From Natronococcus amylolyticus DSM 10524 (GTDB taxonomy: Archaea > Halobacteriota > Halobacteria > Halobacteriales > Natrialbaceae): a stretch of 64,000 nt of DNA. The stretch is taken from positions 93,060-157,059 of the forward strand of contig NZ_AOIB01000015.1 in the NCBI RefSeq assembly GCF_000337675.1, in the 5' to 3' direction. Positions 41,964-50,309 of the stretch are shown here, in pieces; position 1 is the first letter of the stretch; each line of letters opens with the position of its first letter. The notes under the pieces are model-generated. The model was not told where the DNA came from, did not search any database, and worked only from the letters and a program-made list of their open reading frames with translations. Made by a program: the position numbers and the translations under genes.

Positions 41964-44381
41964 TCAGCGCGACGGCGGTGTCGATTCGCCGACTGCGGGC
42001 AGCGCGAGCGAGAACGTCGCCCCCTCGCCGGGCGCCGAGTCCACCCAGATCTCGCCGCCGTGGCGTTCGGCGATCCGCTCACAGAGCGCGAGCCCGATCC
42101 CCGTTCCCTCGTACTGCTCGTGGCTGTGCAGGCGGTCGAAGACGGAGAACACGCGCTCGCTGTTCTCGGACTCGATCCCGATCCCCTCGTCGTGGACCGA
42201 GACGACCCACCGCTCTCCCCGTCGTCTCGCGTCGACGTGGATCCGCGGGGAATCGTCGCCGCTGTAGGTGATCGCGTTGTCCAGCAGGTTCTGAAACACC
42301 TGGCGCAGCTGGCTCGGATCGCCATCGACGCGGGGCAGCTCCCCGACCGTGATCTCGGCGTCGCTCTCTCGGATCGCGAGCTGGAGGTCCTCGCGAACAT
42401 CGTCGAGCACCACGTTCAGATCCGTCGGCTCCAAGGGGTCTCCCTGGGCTTCGACCCGGGAGTACGCGAGCAGTCCCTCGATCATGTCACGCATTCGGTC
42501 GGCGCCGTCGACCGCGTACGCGAGAAACTCCTTGGCGTCCTCGTCGAGGTCGTCGCCGTAGCGGCGATCGAGGAGCTGCAGATAGCTCGTGATCATTCGC
42601 AGGGGTTCTTGCAGGTCGTGAGAGGCCGCGTAGGCGAACTGCTCGAGCCGCTCGTTCGACGCCTGGAGCGCCCGCTCGCGCTCCTCGTACTCGAGTTCGT
42701 AAGCGACCCACTGGGCCATCAGGTGGTGGAACGTTCGCTCCGCGTCCGAGAACGGACGGTCTCGCGACTCCGACGAGACGAAAAAGAACGTCCGATCGGG
42801 TCCGTTCTCGAGCTCGATCCGCGTTCCGAGATAGCTCTCGAAGCCGAGTTCCCGGTAGGCGAGGCTGTCCTCGAACCCAGCGCGCTCGGGGTCGGTAACC
42901 TCGGCCGTCCGCTCACCGTTGGCTGCCAGTCGGCAGTACGTCTCCGACAGCGGGGTCTGCGTGCCGGGATCGAGGCGTTCGTGGTCGCCGCTTGCGGCCT
43001 CGACCTCGAACGTGTCGGTCGACAGATCGATTCGGGCTACTCCCCCGAGCTCGAGATCGAACCGCTCGCAGCCGAGGTCGAACACCCGCTGGAGCTTCTC
43101 GTCGAACGGCTCGTCCGGATCCGCCGCGATCTCGTACAGTGCGCGCTCGTACTCCTCGCGCTGGAGCTGCTCGAGCTGACCTTCCACCCACTGTCCCATC
43201 AGTCGGGTGAACGCCTCCTCCTCGTCGGTAAACCCGTCCGCCCGTCGGTCCGACGAGACGAAAAAGAACGTGCGGTCGGCGCCGGCGTCGGTTTCGACAT
43301 AGGTGCCAAGATACGACTGCAGCCCGAACTCCTCGTAGACGAGCGCGTCGCCGTACCCGTCCGACTCCGGATCATCGACACACTCCGATGGCTCGAGGCC
43401 GACGGTGCCGGCACAGAACGTCTCCGAGAGCGGGAGCTCGACGCCGGGCTCGAGATACTCGTGGTCGTCGCTGGTGTACTCGACTTCGAACCGGTCGCGC
43501 TCGGCATCGACGCGAGCCATCGCGCCGAGTTCGAGGTCGAACCACTCGCAGCCGAGGTCGAACAGTCGCTGGAGCTGCTCGCCGAACGACGCGTCGGGAT
43601 CGGCCGTGATCTCGTTTTGGCGCTCGAGGAATCGACGGCGCTTCCGGAGTTCGGCCCTGGCTTCGGTGCGGTCGACCAGCGTCCCCATCATTCGATCGAG
43701 CTCGCGCTCCGGCTCGTCGGGGCCGAAAACCTCCGCGGGCGGCGTGTAGTAGAAGTTCTGACAGACCGTCCCGTCGTAGATCAGGTGGGGGTGGGTCTCG
43801 ATGACCTCGCGAAGGACCGACGGCGGAAACCGCTCGCGGTCGTACTGACAGAGCGCGATCCCGTTGTCATCGAGCAGGAGACGGTTGAGTTTGCTCTCGT
43901 ACTCGACGAGCGCCTCGACGGAGGCGTCGCGCAGTGCCCAGCTCATCTCGCTGACGATTCGGAACCCGTCGTACTCCTCGGTGGCGTTCGCGATGGCGTC
44001 CTCGAGGACGGCGATCGCGTCGTCGGGATCGAACGACCCGTTTCGGAGAAACGAGTCCGCTGCGGTGTGGACCGCGAGCGCACCCGAGTCCAGCGCGGCG
44101 TCGACGTCGACGCCCGCGTTCCGGAGTCCGTCGAGGACCGTCGTGGGCTCGGTTTCGTCCGCGACGTACACACACCGCTCCCCGCGCTCGAGGCCGCGTT
44201 CGACGAACGGGATCACCGTCGAGAGCTGTTCGGTGCTGGACTCGTGGACGAGCGCGAGGTGGTCGTACGAGTCGTGCTCGTCTGCCGGGTCGATCGGGCC
44301 CGAGAACTCCGAACCCGCTCGGAGCGCCTCGAGGCCGTCCTCGAGTCCCAGATCATCCGCGTGGTTAGGTGAGTGGATCAT
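41964..44381 (-). CDS. Sensor histidine kinase: MEDS - GAF - GAF - HisKA - HATPase
   Basis: An 805-residue soluble kinase without membrane helices. Residues 35-215 form a MEDS (DcmR-like) sensory domain (HLALVHESSTEQLSTVIPFV, GERCVYVADE). Two GAF domains, about 252-400 and 412-560, are obvious duplicates of each other with cysteines at matching places (278/438 and 323/483). The H-box is AASHDLQEPLRM with His588; the ATPase has N702 in LLDNAITYSG and GTGIGLALCERIAERHGG. No response regulator gene is adjacent. Start ATG at 44381; longer readings add basic, unrelated residues. Confidence 0.9.
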   Translation of the reverse strand: MIHSPNHADDLGLEDGLEALRAGSEFSGPIDPADEHDSYDHLALVHESSTEQLSTVIPFVERGLERGERCVYVADETEPTTVLDGLRNAGVDVDAALDSGALAVHTAADSFLRNGSFDPDDAIAVLEDAIANATEEYDGFRIVSEMSWALRDASVEALVEYESKLNRLLLDDNGIALCQYDRERFPPSVLREVIETHPHLIYDGTVCQNFYYTPPAEVFGPDEPERELDRMMGTLVDRTEARAELRKRRRFLERQNEITADPDASFGEQLQRLFDLGCEWFDLELGAMARVDAERDRFEVEYTSDDHEYLEPGVELPLSETFCAGTVGLEPSECVDDPESDGYGDALVYEEFGLQSYLGTYVETDAGADRTFFFVSSDRRADGFTDEEEAFTRLMGQWVEGQLEQLQREEYERALYEIAADPDEPFDEKLQRVFDLGCERFDLELGGVARIDLSTDTFEVEAASGDHERLDPGTQTPLSETYCRLAANGERTAEVTDPERAGFEDSLAYRELGFESYLGTRIELENGPDRTFFFVSSESRDRPFSDAERTFHHLMAQWVAYELEYEERERALQASNERLEQFAYAASHDLQEPLRMITSYLQLLDRRYGDDLDEDAKEFLAYAVDGADRMRDMIEGLLAYSRVEAQGDPLEPTDLNVVLDDVREDLQLAIRESDAEITVGELPRVDGDPSQLRQVFQNLLDNAITYSGDDSPRIHVDARRRGERWVVSVHDEGIGIESENSERVFSVFDRLHSHEQYEGTGIGLALCERIAERHGGEIWVDSAPGEGATFSLALPAVGESTPPSR

Positions 44382-44681
44382 GATACGTACGACGGCGGTG
44401 TCTATCGGCGGTTCGACGGGCCTGCGCTGCGAGAGGGCGATCGAGATCCCGGAGGGGACACGTTTTCGGCGGTCGCGATCGGTGTCGGGAAGGAACAAAC
44501 ACAGGAGGATAAGATTCGGGGTTGAATACGCTCCGTGCCGAACGACGGGTCGTGACGCCGTCGGGACCTCGGCACGGAACGCACAGACAGTGATTCGGCG
44601 ACCGGAACTCACGGCTGCGTCTCGACGGTGCCCGCGTATCCACAGGTAACCTTCTTACGGCGAGCCGACACACACTGGCGT
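44382..44681. other. Intergenic region between divergent kinase and HIT genes
   Basis: Three hundred bases without a supported gene. Apart from the TTCTTAC box at 44652-44658 that serves the HIT gene, I see no repeat, RNA or palindrome worth naming. Confidence 0.4.
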
Positions 44682-45101
44682 ATGGGTACGATCTTCACGC
44701 AGATCGTCGAGGGAGAGATCCCGGCACGCATCGTGTACGAGGACGAGACGACGGTCGCCTTCCTCGACGCCAACCCGCTGGCGCCGGGCCACACGCTGGT
44801 GATCCCGAAAGACGAGTACGAGCGACTGAACGACGTTCCCGACGACGTCGCGACGGAGCTCTACGCGACGATCCACCGACTGGTTCCCGCCGTCGAGGAA
44901 GCCGTCGACGCCGACGCCTCGACGGTCGCGTTCAACAACGGCGAGGAAGCCGGTCAGGAAGTTCCCCACGTCCACTGCCACATCGTTCCCCGGTTCGAGG
45001 GCGACGGTGGCGGTCCGATCCACGGCATCGCGGGCGAGGCGCCCGACCTCGCCGACGACGAACTCGACGACATCGCCGACGAGATCGAGTCCCGAAGCTG
45101 A
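44682..45101 (+). CDS. HIT family nucleotide hydrolase
   Basis: A 139-residue histidine-triad protein. The catalytic HxHxH is at 96-100 in PHVHCHIVPRFEGDGGG. The N-terminus MGTIFTQIVEGEIPARIVYE and PGHTLVIPKDEYE match the Hint/HinT branch, which cleaves adenosine phosphoramidates and similar nucleotidyl conjugates. Start at 44682 is set by the family N-terminus and by TTCTTAC at about -27. A small membrane-protein gene follows on the same strand. Confidence 0.93.
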   Translation: MGTIFTQIVEGEIPARIVYEDETTVAFLDANPLAPGHTLVIPKDEYERLNDVPDDVATELYATIHRLVPAVEEAVDADASTVAFNNGEEAGQEVPHVHCHIVPRFEGDGGGPIHGIAGEAPDLADDELDDIADEIESRS

Positions 45102-45143
45102 GCCGGCCGTGACAGTTTTGATCCCCTCGCTCGAGGGTCGCGT

Positions 45144-45374
45144 ATGGGTGTTCCCGACGTCGGCGCTCGGCTGCGAGCCAACCCCGTCGCAGCGACGATC
45201 GAACTCGCGAGCGTCTGCATCGCCGCGCTGTTGCTCGTCGGCACCGTCTCGCTGTTGCTGGGTGGGCTGCCGATCGTCGCCGAGTGGCCCTGGCTGCTGA
45301 TTATCGGCGTCGGCGCCGCGTTCGTCCTTTTCTGGACGGTCCTCGTCCCGACATACGAGCGGACCCTACAGTAG
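45144..45374 (+). CDS. Small two-helix membrane protein
   Basis: A 76-residue protein with membrane helices at about 19-41 (IELASVCIAALLLVGTVSLL) and 49-68 (WPWLLIIGVGAAFVLFWTVL). Function unknown. It follows the HIT gene by 42 bases. Its last nine bases overlap the end of the convergent prepilin-peptidase gene. Confidence 0.7.
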   Translation: MGVPDVGARLRANPVAATIELASVCIAALLLVGTVSLLLGGLPIVAEWPWLLIIGVGAAFVLFWTVLVPTYERTLQ

Positions 45375-46367
45375 GGGTCCCAGTAGTACGTCGCCGTAGG
45401 TGAGCGCGGCGACGAGTCCGAGAAACAGCGGGACGAGGAAGGGCATCCCCGGCGAGATCCAGATCCGATCCCGGGTCACCAGCGTCTCGAGCCCCGCCCG
45501 AAGCTCCGCTGGCGACGTTCCGTACGCCGTCCCCTCGATATCCTCGAGGAACGCCTCGGCGCCCCAGGGATCGTCGTACTCGCTCGATCGGTCGCCCCCG
45601 TCTCGGACCAGGTCCTCGAGAGCGGGACCCGCGTCGCCGACCGGTCCGTCGGCGACGGCGCCGTCGGTCGGCGGGTTCGGCTCGTCGGGAAGCGTCGCGG
45701 GATCCCGGAACCGATCGGGCTGTTCCCGAAGTCGTGCGAGCGTCAGGCCGCGCCACCGGAGGTACATCCGAAGGGCGTCGAGGTCGAGTCCGCCACCGCC
45801 GTCCTCGCTGGGCGCCGAGAGCAGTTTGCCGTGGGCCATCGGCACCCGCTCCCAGGGAACGGGTCGGCCGACGAAGGCGAGCCGTGTGAGGCGACCGGCG
45901 GCGACGTTTCGGACCGCCAGGGCGATCGGAATCGCAAGCGCGACGACGACGGCGTTGGTCAGGATGACGAACGAGAACGCTCCGACCGGCGACGCCGCGA
46001 CGGGGATCGTCCAGGAACCGAGTACGTACTGCGGCGTCGTCGGGAACAGCAGGGCGAGTACCAGCAGCGCCTTCCCGTCCGCGCCACCGAAGGCACCGAA
46101 CCACCAGCACAGGTACGCGAAGGGGACGACGAAGCCGAGGCTGATCGCCGCCGGGACGAGAAACTCGGACTGCCAGACGGCGGGACCGGCTGCCCGGGCC
46201 ACGAGGGCGTCCCACAGCAGGAGGACGCCACCGAGCAGCGCGAGCGGAATCCAGAGCGAACTCGAGATCCGCCTGGTTCTGACGTCGCGAACGGCCGCCA
46301 AGCCGAAGACCGGAACGGCGAGGAGCCTGAGCAGATCCGGAACCGTCGCGACGTCGAGGGGTGTCAC
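45366..46367 (-). CDS. pibD: Prepilin peptidase PibD (A24 family)
   Basis: A 333-residue polytopic aspartic protease that cleaves type III signal peptides of archaellins and pilins. The two catalytic aspartates are Asp28 in AAVRDVRTRRI and Asp97 in FGGADGKALL (GxGD-type). Six or so membrane helices flank a long soluble insertion (about 165-290) typical of haloarchaeal PibD. It stands alone between the small membrane gene and the ABC operon; no archaellum or pilin genes are in the window. Confidence 0.9.
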   Translation of the reverse strand: MTPLDVATVPDLLRLLAVPVFGLAAVRDVRTRRISSSLWIPLALLGGVLLLWDALVARAAGPAVWQSEFLVPAAISLGFVVPFAYLCWWFGAFGGADGKALLVLALLFPTTPQYVLGSWTIPVAASPVGAFSFVILTNAVVVALAIPIALAVRNVAAGRLTRLAFVGRPVPWERVPMAHGKLLSAPSEDGGGGLDLDALRMYLRWRGLTLARLREQPDRFRDPATLPDEPNPPTDGAVADGPVGDAGPALEDLVRDGGDRSSEYDDPWGAEAFLEDIEGTAYGTSPAELRAGLETLVTRDRIWISPGMPFLVPLFLGLVAALTYGDVLLGPLL

Positions 46368-46519
46368 AACCGGGTACTCTCGAGTGCTACGGCGTTATCT
46401 TTTCGGCCCCAGTTTCAGTTGCTTCCTCGCGAACTCGAGCAGATAAGAAGAGGACAGAACCGATCGCTCCTACCGGACGGATCGACACGGGTCGCCACCG
46501 GACAGCGCTGCTGTGGAAC

Positions 46520-47632
46520 TCATCCCCTCGTTTCGTTTGCAGCGGCGAGGTGCTCCCGTTCGTATTCAGCGGGGTCGAACACCGCGATCCGATCCCGCGG
46601 GAGTTCGACCGCCACTCGATCGCCTGCCGTCGGCGGATCGTCGGTGACCTCGGCGACGAGTTCGTCACCGGTTTCGGTTCGAACGGTCACGTCGTACCGG
46701 CGACCGACGTCCGTGACGGCCGCGACCTCACCCGGAATCGAAGGTGCCGTCCCATCGGCTCCGGCGTCTGTAGAGGGGGTGAGCGACAGATCCTCCGGAC
46801 GGACGTGACACGTGACCGACGCTCCCACCGGCGGGGAGCGGGCGCTGCTTCGCAGCGTGATCTCCCGTCCGCCCAGCGTGACGGTCGGCGGCTCTCGAGC
46901 GACGACGGTCGCCGGGAGCGCGTTCGATCGGCCGAGAAAGGACGCCACGAACGGGGTCGGCGGCGATTCGTACAGCGTCCGGGGAGTCCCGTCGCCGGAG
47001 ATCCGACCGTCGTCCATCACGATGAGTCGATCGGCGAGCGCCATCGCCTCCGCCTGATCGTGGGTGACGAACAGGGTCGTGACCCCGGTCTCGTCCTGAA
47101 TGCGGGCGATCTCCTCGCGAAGCCGTTCGCGGAGCGCTCGATCGAGCGCCGACAGCGGCTCGTCGAGCAGCAGTACGTCCGGCTGCGGGGCCAGCGCACG
47201 AGCCAGTTCGACCCGGCGCTGTTGTCCCCCGCTCAGTTCGGCGGGGTACGCGTCCCGTTGATCGCGGAGGTCGACCAGCTCGAGGTACTCCGTCACCAGT
47301 TCCGCCCGTTCTTGAGCGTCGGTATCACGGGACGCGAGGCCGTAGGCGACGTTCTCGCGGACGGTCATGTGGGGGTATAACGTCGACTCCTGAAAGACGA
47401 GGCCGACGCGACGCGCTTCGGGCGGCTGGTCGGTGACGTCCCGGTCGCGAAGGCGGACTCGGCCTGCCGTCGGGCGAACGTGGCCGGCGATCGCCTGTAC
47501 GATCGTCGTCTTCCCGCAGCCCGAGGGGCCGAGCAGCGCGACGAGTTCGCCCTCCTCGAGTCCGAACGAGACGTCGTCGACCGCGAGTTCGTCGCCGTAC
47601 CGGTGGGTCAGCGCCTCGAGTTCGAGGATCAT
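46520..47632 (-). CDS. wtpC: ABC transporter ATP-binding protein, tungstate/molybdate type
   Basis: A 370-residue ATPase with Walker A GPSGCGKTT (35-43), signature LSGGQQRRVELARA (133-146), Walker B VLLLDEPLSALD (153-164) and a C-terminal TOBE-like domain (about 290-355) that binds oxyanion or serves regulation in ModC/CysA proteins. Its ATG overlaps the permease stop by four bases (ATGA). With the ModA/WtpA-like binding protein it forms a complete importer; the choice of tungstate over molybdate rests only on family similarity. Confidence 0.87.
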   Translation of the reverse strand: MILELEALTHRYGDELAVDDVSFGLEEGELVALLGPSGCGKTTIVQAIAGHVRPTAGRVRLRDRDVTDQPPEARRVGLVFQESTLYPHMTVRENVAYGLASRDTDAQERAELVTEYLELVDLRDQRDAYPAELSGGQQRRVELARALAPQPDVLLLDEPLSALDRALRERLREEIARIQDETGVTTLFVTHDQAEAMALADRLIVMDDGRISGDGTPRTLYESPPTPFVASFLGRSNALPATVVAREPPTVTLGGREITLRSSARSPPVGASVTCHVRPEDLSLTPSTDAGADGTAPSIPGEVAAVTDVGRRYDVTVRTETGDELVAEVTDDPPTAGDRVAVELPRDRIAVFDPAEYEREHLAAANETRG

Positions 47633-48447
47633 CGGTCGATCACCGTCGGCACGCGGCCGAACCGCTGGACCGCCGCGAGGACGACCAGGGTAATGGCGAG
47701 CAGCGCCAGCGCGAGCGGAACGATCGCGTCGATACCGCCGGCGATGAACTCCACCCAGATCCGCGTCGGCATCGTCCGCGGGTTGTACGCGACCATCATC
47801 GTCGCGCCGAACTCGCCGATCGCCCGCGCGAACGTCAGGACGATCCCCGCGACGATCGCGCCGCGAGCCAGCGGCAGCGAGACGTTCCAGAACGTCGAGA
47901 GCGGCCCATATCCGAGCGATCGGGAGGCCTGCTCGAGCCGTTCGTCGACCGCGCCGAACCCGGCTCGAGCGGTGATGATGACGAACGGTGCGGCGACGAA
48001 CGTCTGTGCAAGGATCACGCCGAGCAGGCTGTCGGTGAGCGGGATGCCGACCGCCGCGGCGGCGGCGCCGATAGGGGTGAACCGGCCGACAGCGGTGAGC
48101 AGCATCGCGCCGCCGACGACTGGCGGGACGATGAGCGGCAAGATTACCAGCGCCTCGACGAGTCGCTTGCCGACGAACGACCTGCGGGCGAGCACGTAGG
48201 CGAGCGGAACCCCGAGAACGGTCGAAATCGCCGTCGAGATCGGGGCCGTGAGCAGCGAGTTGCGGATCGCCACCCGGGCCTCCGGCGTCGACAGCTCCCC
48301 GACGACGTCGACCGCCCCGGTCCGGGCCAGGAACGCGACGAACGGGATTGCGAAGTAGACGAGGACGAGCGCACCGAGCAGTGCGGGAACGAGCAGTTCC
48401 GGCAGCCGGCTCGAGCGCCGGGTCGGGAAGCGCCTGGCGAGGCTCAT
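47629..48447 (-). CDS. wtpB: ABC transporter permease, tungstate/molybdate type
   Basis: A 272-residue inner-membrane permease with six helices and the EAA-type cytoplasmic loop LEQASRSLGYGPLSTFWNVS followed by PLARGAIVAGIVLTFARAIG, typical of ModB/WtpB/CysT. The start ATG at 48447 overlaps the end of the binding-protein gene by four bases; a longer reading up to 49401 is out of family and antisense-like. Middle gene of the wtpA-wtpB-wtpC operon. Confidence 0.88.
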   Translation of the reverse strand: MSLARRFPTRRSSRLPELLVPALLGALVLVYFAIPFVAFLARTGAVDVVGELSTPEARVAIRNSLLTAPISTAISTVLGVPLAYVLARRSFVGKRLVEALVILPLIVPPVVGGAMLLTAVGRFTPIGAAAAAVGIPLTDSLLGVILAQTFVAAPFVIITARAGFGAVDERLEQASRSLGYGPLSTFWNVSLPLARGAIVAGIVLTFARAIGEFGATMMVAYNPRTMPTRIWVEFIAGGIDAIVPLALALLAITLVVLAAVQRFGRVPTVIDR

Positions 48448-49394
48448 ACGTTGATCGCCTCCGGGAGGTCGCCCTCGGGGCGCGGGAGGCTGTCGCCGAC
48501 GGTCAGCCCTGCCTCGACGAGCAGGTCGGATTCGTCGGCGAGAAACTGAACGAGGTCGTGACCCGCATCGGGGTCGTCGGCCTCGTCGTTCACCGTGGCG
48601 TTGTACAACACTGGCCGCCCCTCCGCAGTGTACCCCTCCTCGTCGGTCGTGAACTCGACCGTCGCGTAGTGATCGGCCAGTTCGGGCTCCGCGAAGTTGT
48701 ACGCGTCCGGAAACTCGAGAAAGGGCATGTCGTGATCGACGGCCATGTTGTGATAGACGACGGCGGCGGCTCGAGAGCCGCTCTCGACGCCGGCCATCAT
48801 CTGGGGCTCCTCGGGTTCCTGGTAGACGAGTTCCAGCAGCTCGTCGCGGAGGCCCTCGATCTCGTACTCGTTTTCGGCCAGCCCGAACGCCTGGACGGCG
48901 CGATAGCCGAGCGGATCGAGATCGGGGTCGCCGATCGAGACGTCGCCCGCCTCGGTCGCGAGCATCAGTTCGTGCCAGGGCTCGCCATTCTCGAGGCCCC
49001 GTCCGAACGTCGTCTCCTCGTTGTAGCCGATGCCGACGCTGTTGGTCGCGAACTCGACGTCCCAGTCGGTGAACTCGCCGTACAGCCGATCTCGAAGGAG
49101 GGTCGAGTCGGCGCTGACGATGACGTCGGGGTGTTTGGTCCGATCCTCGACCATCCGCATCACCGCGTTCGCCCCGTAGTACTCGCCGTGTATCTCGACC
49201 CCGGTTTCGTCCTCGAACGCCGGCCCGACGTGGTCTTCGAAGGTGTGAGCGAGGCTGCCGGCCGCCAGGACATTCACCGACGTCCCGTCGCTTCCGAGAC
49301 AGCCCGCCGCGGTCGTGCCGACGAGACCGCCCGTTGCGGCGAGAACCGAGCGGCGGCTCCGGAGACCGCTGCCGTTCCCCTCGTCTCGAATCAT
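48444..49394 (-). CDS. wtpA: Tungstate/molybdate-type ABC substrate-binding lipoprotein
   Basis: A 316-residue binding protein. A twin-arginine signal (SRRSVLAATGGLVGTTAAGC) ends in the lipobox AAGC, so it is exported folded and lipid-anchored. The mature part starts VNVLAAGSLAHTFEDHVGPA and contains EYYGANAVMRMVEDRTKHPD and VIVSADSTLLRDRL, the WtpA/ModA pattern. It heads the operon. A TCATAC box at about -27 and a 9-bp palindrome farther upstream (49433-49460) form a likely regulated promoter. Start at 49394; an upstream ATG would disrupt the Tat signal spacing only slightly. Confidence 0.87.
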   Translation of the reverse strand: MIRDEGNGSGLRSRRSVLAATGGLVGTTAAGCLGSDGTSVNVLAAGSLAHTFEDHVGPAFEDETGVEIHGEYYGANAVMRMVEDRTKHPDVIVSADSTLLRDRLYGEFTDWDVEFATNSVGIGYNEETTFGRGLENGEPWHELMLATEAGDVSIGDPDLDPLGYRAVQAFGLAENEYEIEGLRDELLELVYQEPEEPQMMAGVESGSRAAAVVYHNMAVDHDMPFLEFPDAYNFAEPELADHYATVEFTTDEEGYTAEGRPVLYNATVNDEADDPDAGHDLVQFLADESDLLVEAGLTVGDSLPRPEGDLPEAINV

Positions 49395-49432
49395 ATTCCA
49401 TACTCTATGTACAACCAGTATGAAATCACCCA

Positions 49433-49460
49433 CAGTTTCTTACTGGCTAAGAAGAAACTG
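49433..49460. promoter_or_regulatory. Palindromic operator candidate upstream of wtpA
   Basis: CAGTTTCTT (49433-49441) and AAGAAACTG (49452-49460) are a perfect 9-bp inverted repeat with a 10-base spacer, lying 39-66 bases before the wtpA start codon and just upstream of its TATA box. The A/T richness stands out from the GC-rich surroundings. Confidence 0.55.
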
Positions 49461-49729
49461 AAAGTGGTTACTGCTCTGCCGATGCTAGGACTCGAACAAG
49501 GAGAAGTGGCCACACCGATCCTCGAGCTCTAGGATCGCTGTTAGGAAGTGTTACCGTCGATTCCCGCTCGGCGCAACCGGACGGACTCGCGCTGCGAGCT
49601 TCGGAGCGGCTGCTGGGTCCCGGAGCGACCAGTGGGAGGAACGACCGATCGGTACGCGGATAGATCCGTCACAGAGCTTCGCCTGTCGGACCTGTGAATA
49701 AAAGCGAAATCCGGGGTCCTCGTGGGCGA
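49461..49729. other. Intergenic remainder between wtpA and ferredoxin genes
   Basis: Together with the operator region this is a 335-base gap. I see no gene. Near its right end an oligo-T stretch on the minus strand (complement of 49697-49703) follows the ferredoxin gene and may be its terminator. Confidence 0.4.
49697..49703 (-). terminator. Oligo-T terminator after the ferredoxin gene
   Basis: On the minus strand the sequence reads CTTTTATTC 27-33 bases after the ferredoxin stop, a typical haloarchaeal transcript end. Confidence 0.4.
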
Positions 49730-50119
49730 TTAAATGACGCGGTTCTGCAGGTAGTCGAGGTGTTTCGCGTTGTAGACGATCTGAACCTCGTCGGTCTCGG
49801 CGGAGCCGATACAGGTCAGACGGACGTTCTTGTCCTCGACCTCCTCGTCCGAGAGGATCTGCTGCATGTCCATGTCGATCTCGCCCTCGTAGACGATCGC
49901 TGCGCAGTTCGCGCAGGCGCCCGCACGGCAGGAGAAGGGCCAGTCGTAGCCCTGCGCCTCGGCGGCCTCGAGGATGTACTCGCCCTCGGCGACGTCGAGG
50001 GTTCCGTAGTCCTCCTCGTCGAGGCCGGCGTCGGCGGCTTCGTCGAAGAGGTCGTCGTCGTCCATTTCCCAGCCCTGGTCGTCCAGCACTTCGTAGTTGA
50101 GGTATTCTACCGTGGGCAT
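49730..50119 (-). CDS. Halophilic [2Fe-2S] ferredoxin
   Basis: A 129-residue plant-type ferredoxin with the halophile-specific acidic insertion near the N-terminus ([20 protein letters not shown], about 17-36). The cluster ligands are Cys64, Cys69 and Cys72 in [10 protein letters not shown] and Cys103 in VRLTCIGS. It is the main low-potential electron carrier for 2-oxoacid oxidoreductases in haloarchaea. Start at 50119 ([17 protein letters not shown]) matches characterised ferredoxins. Monocistronic. Confidence 0.96.
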   Translation of the reverse strand: MPTVEYLNYEVLDDQGWEMDDDDLFDEAADAGLDEEDYGTLDVAEGEYILEAAEAQGYDWPFSCRAGACANCAAIVYEGEIDMDMQQILSDEEVEDKNVRLTCIGSAETDEVQIVYNAKHLDYLQNRVI

Positions 50120-50309
50120 CACACGGCGATTCGGGTCCCGCATTGGTATAGCTTGCTGTTCCGTCTGCAAGCAAGGGGTGCCGATCCGACCGAAACGGAT
50201 AGTGGGCGGCCGCCAATCGGTCGGCGTGCTACCGCCGTCTCCCGACAGGGTTCAGAGAGTGCCGTAGCGAGTAGCATCACTTATCCCGAATCATCACCTC
50301 GTACCGTCC

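Noticed and set aside
41787-44372. Very long open frame (861 codons) on the plus strand
   Set aside because: It is the antisense shadow of the histidine kinase gene; the high GC content removes stops, and its product has no recognisable domain.
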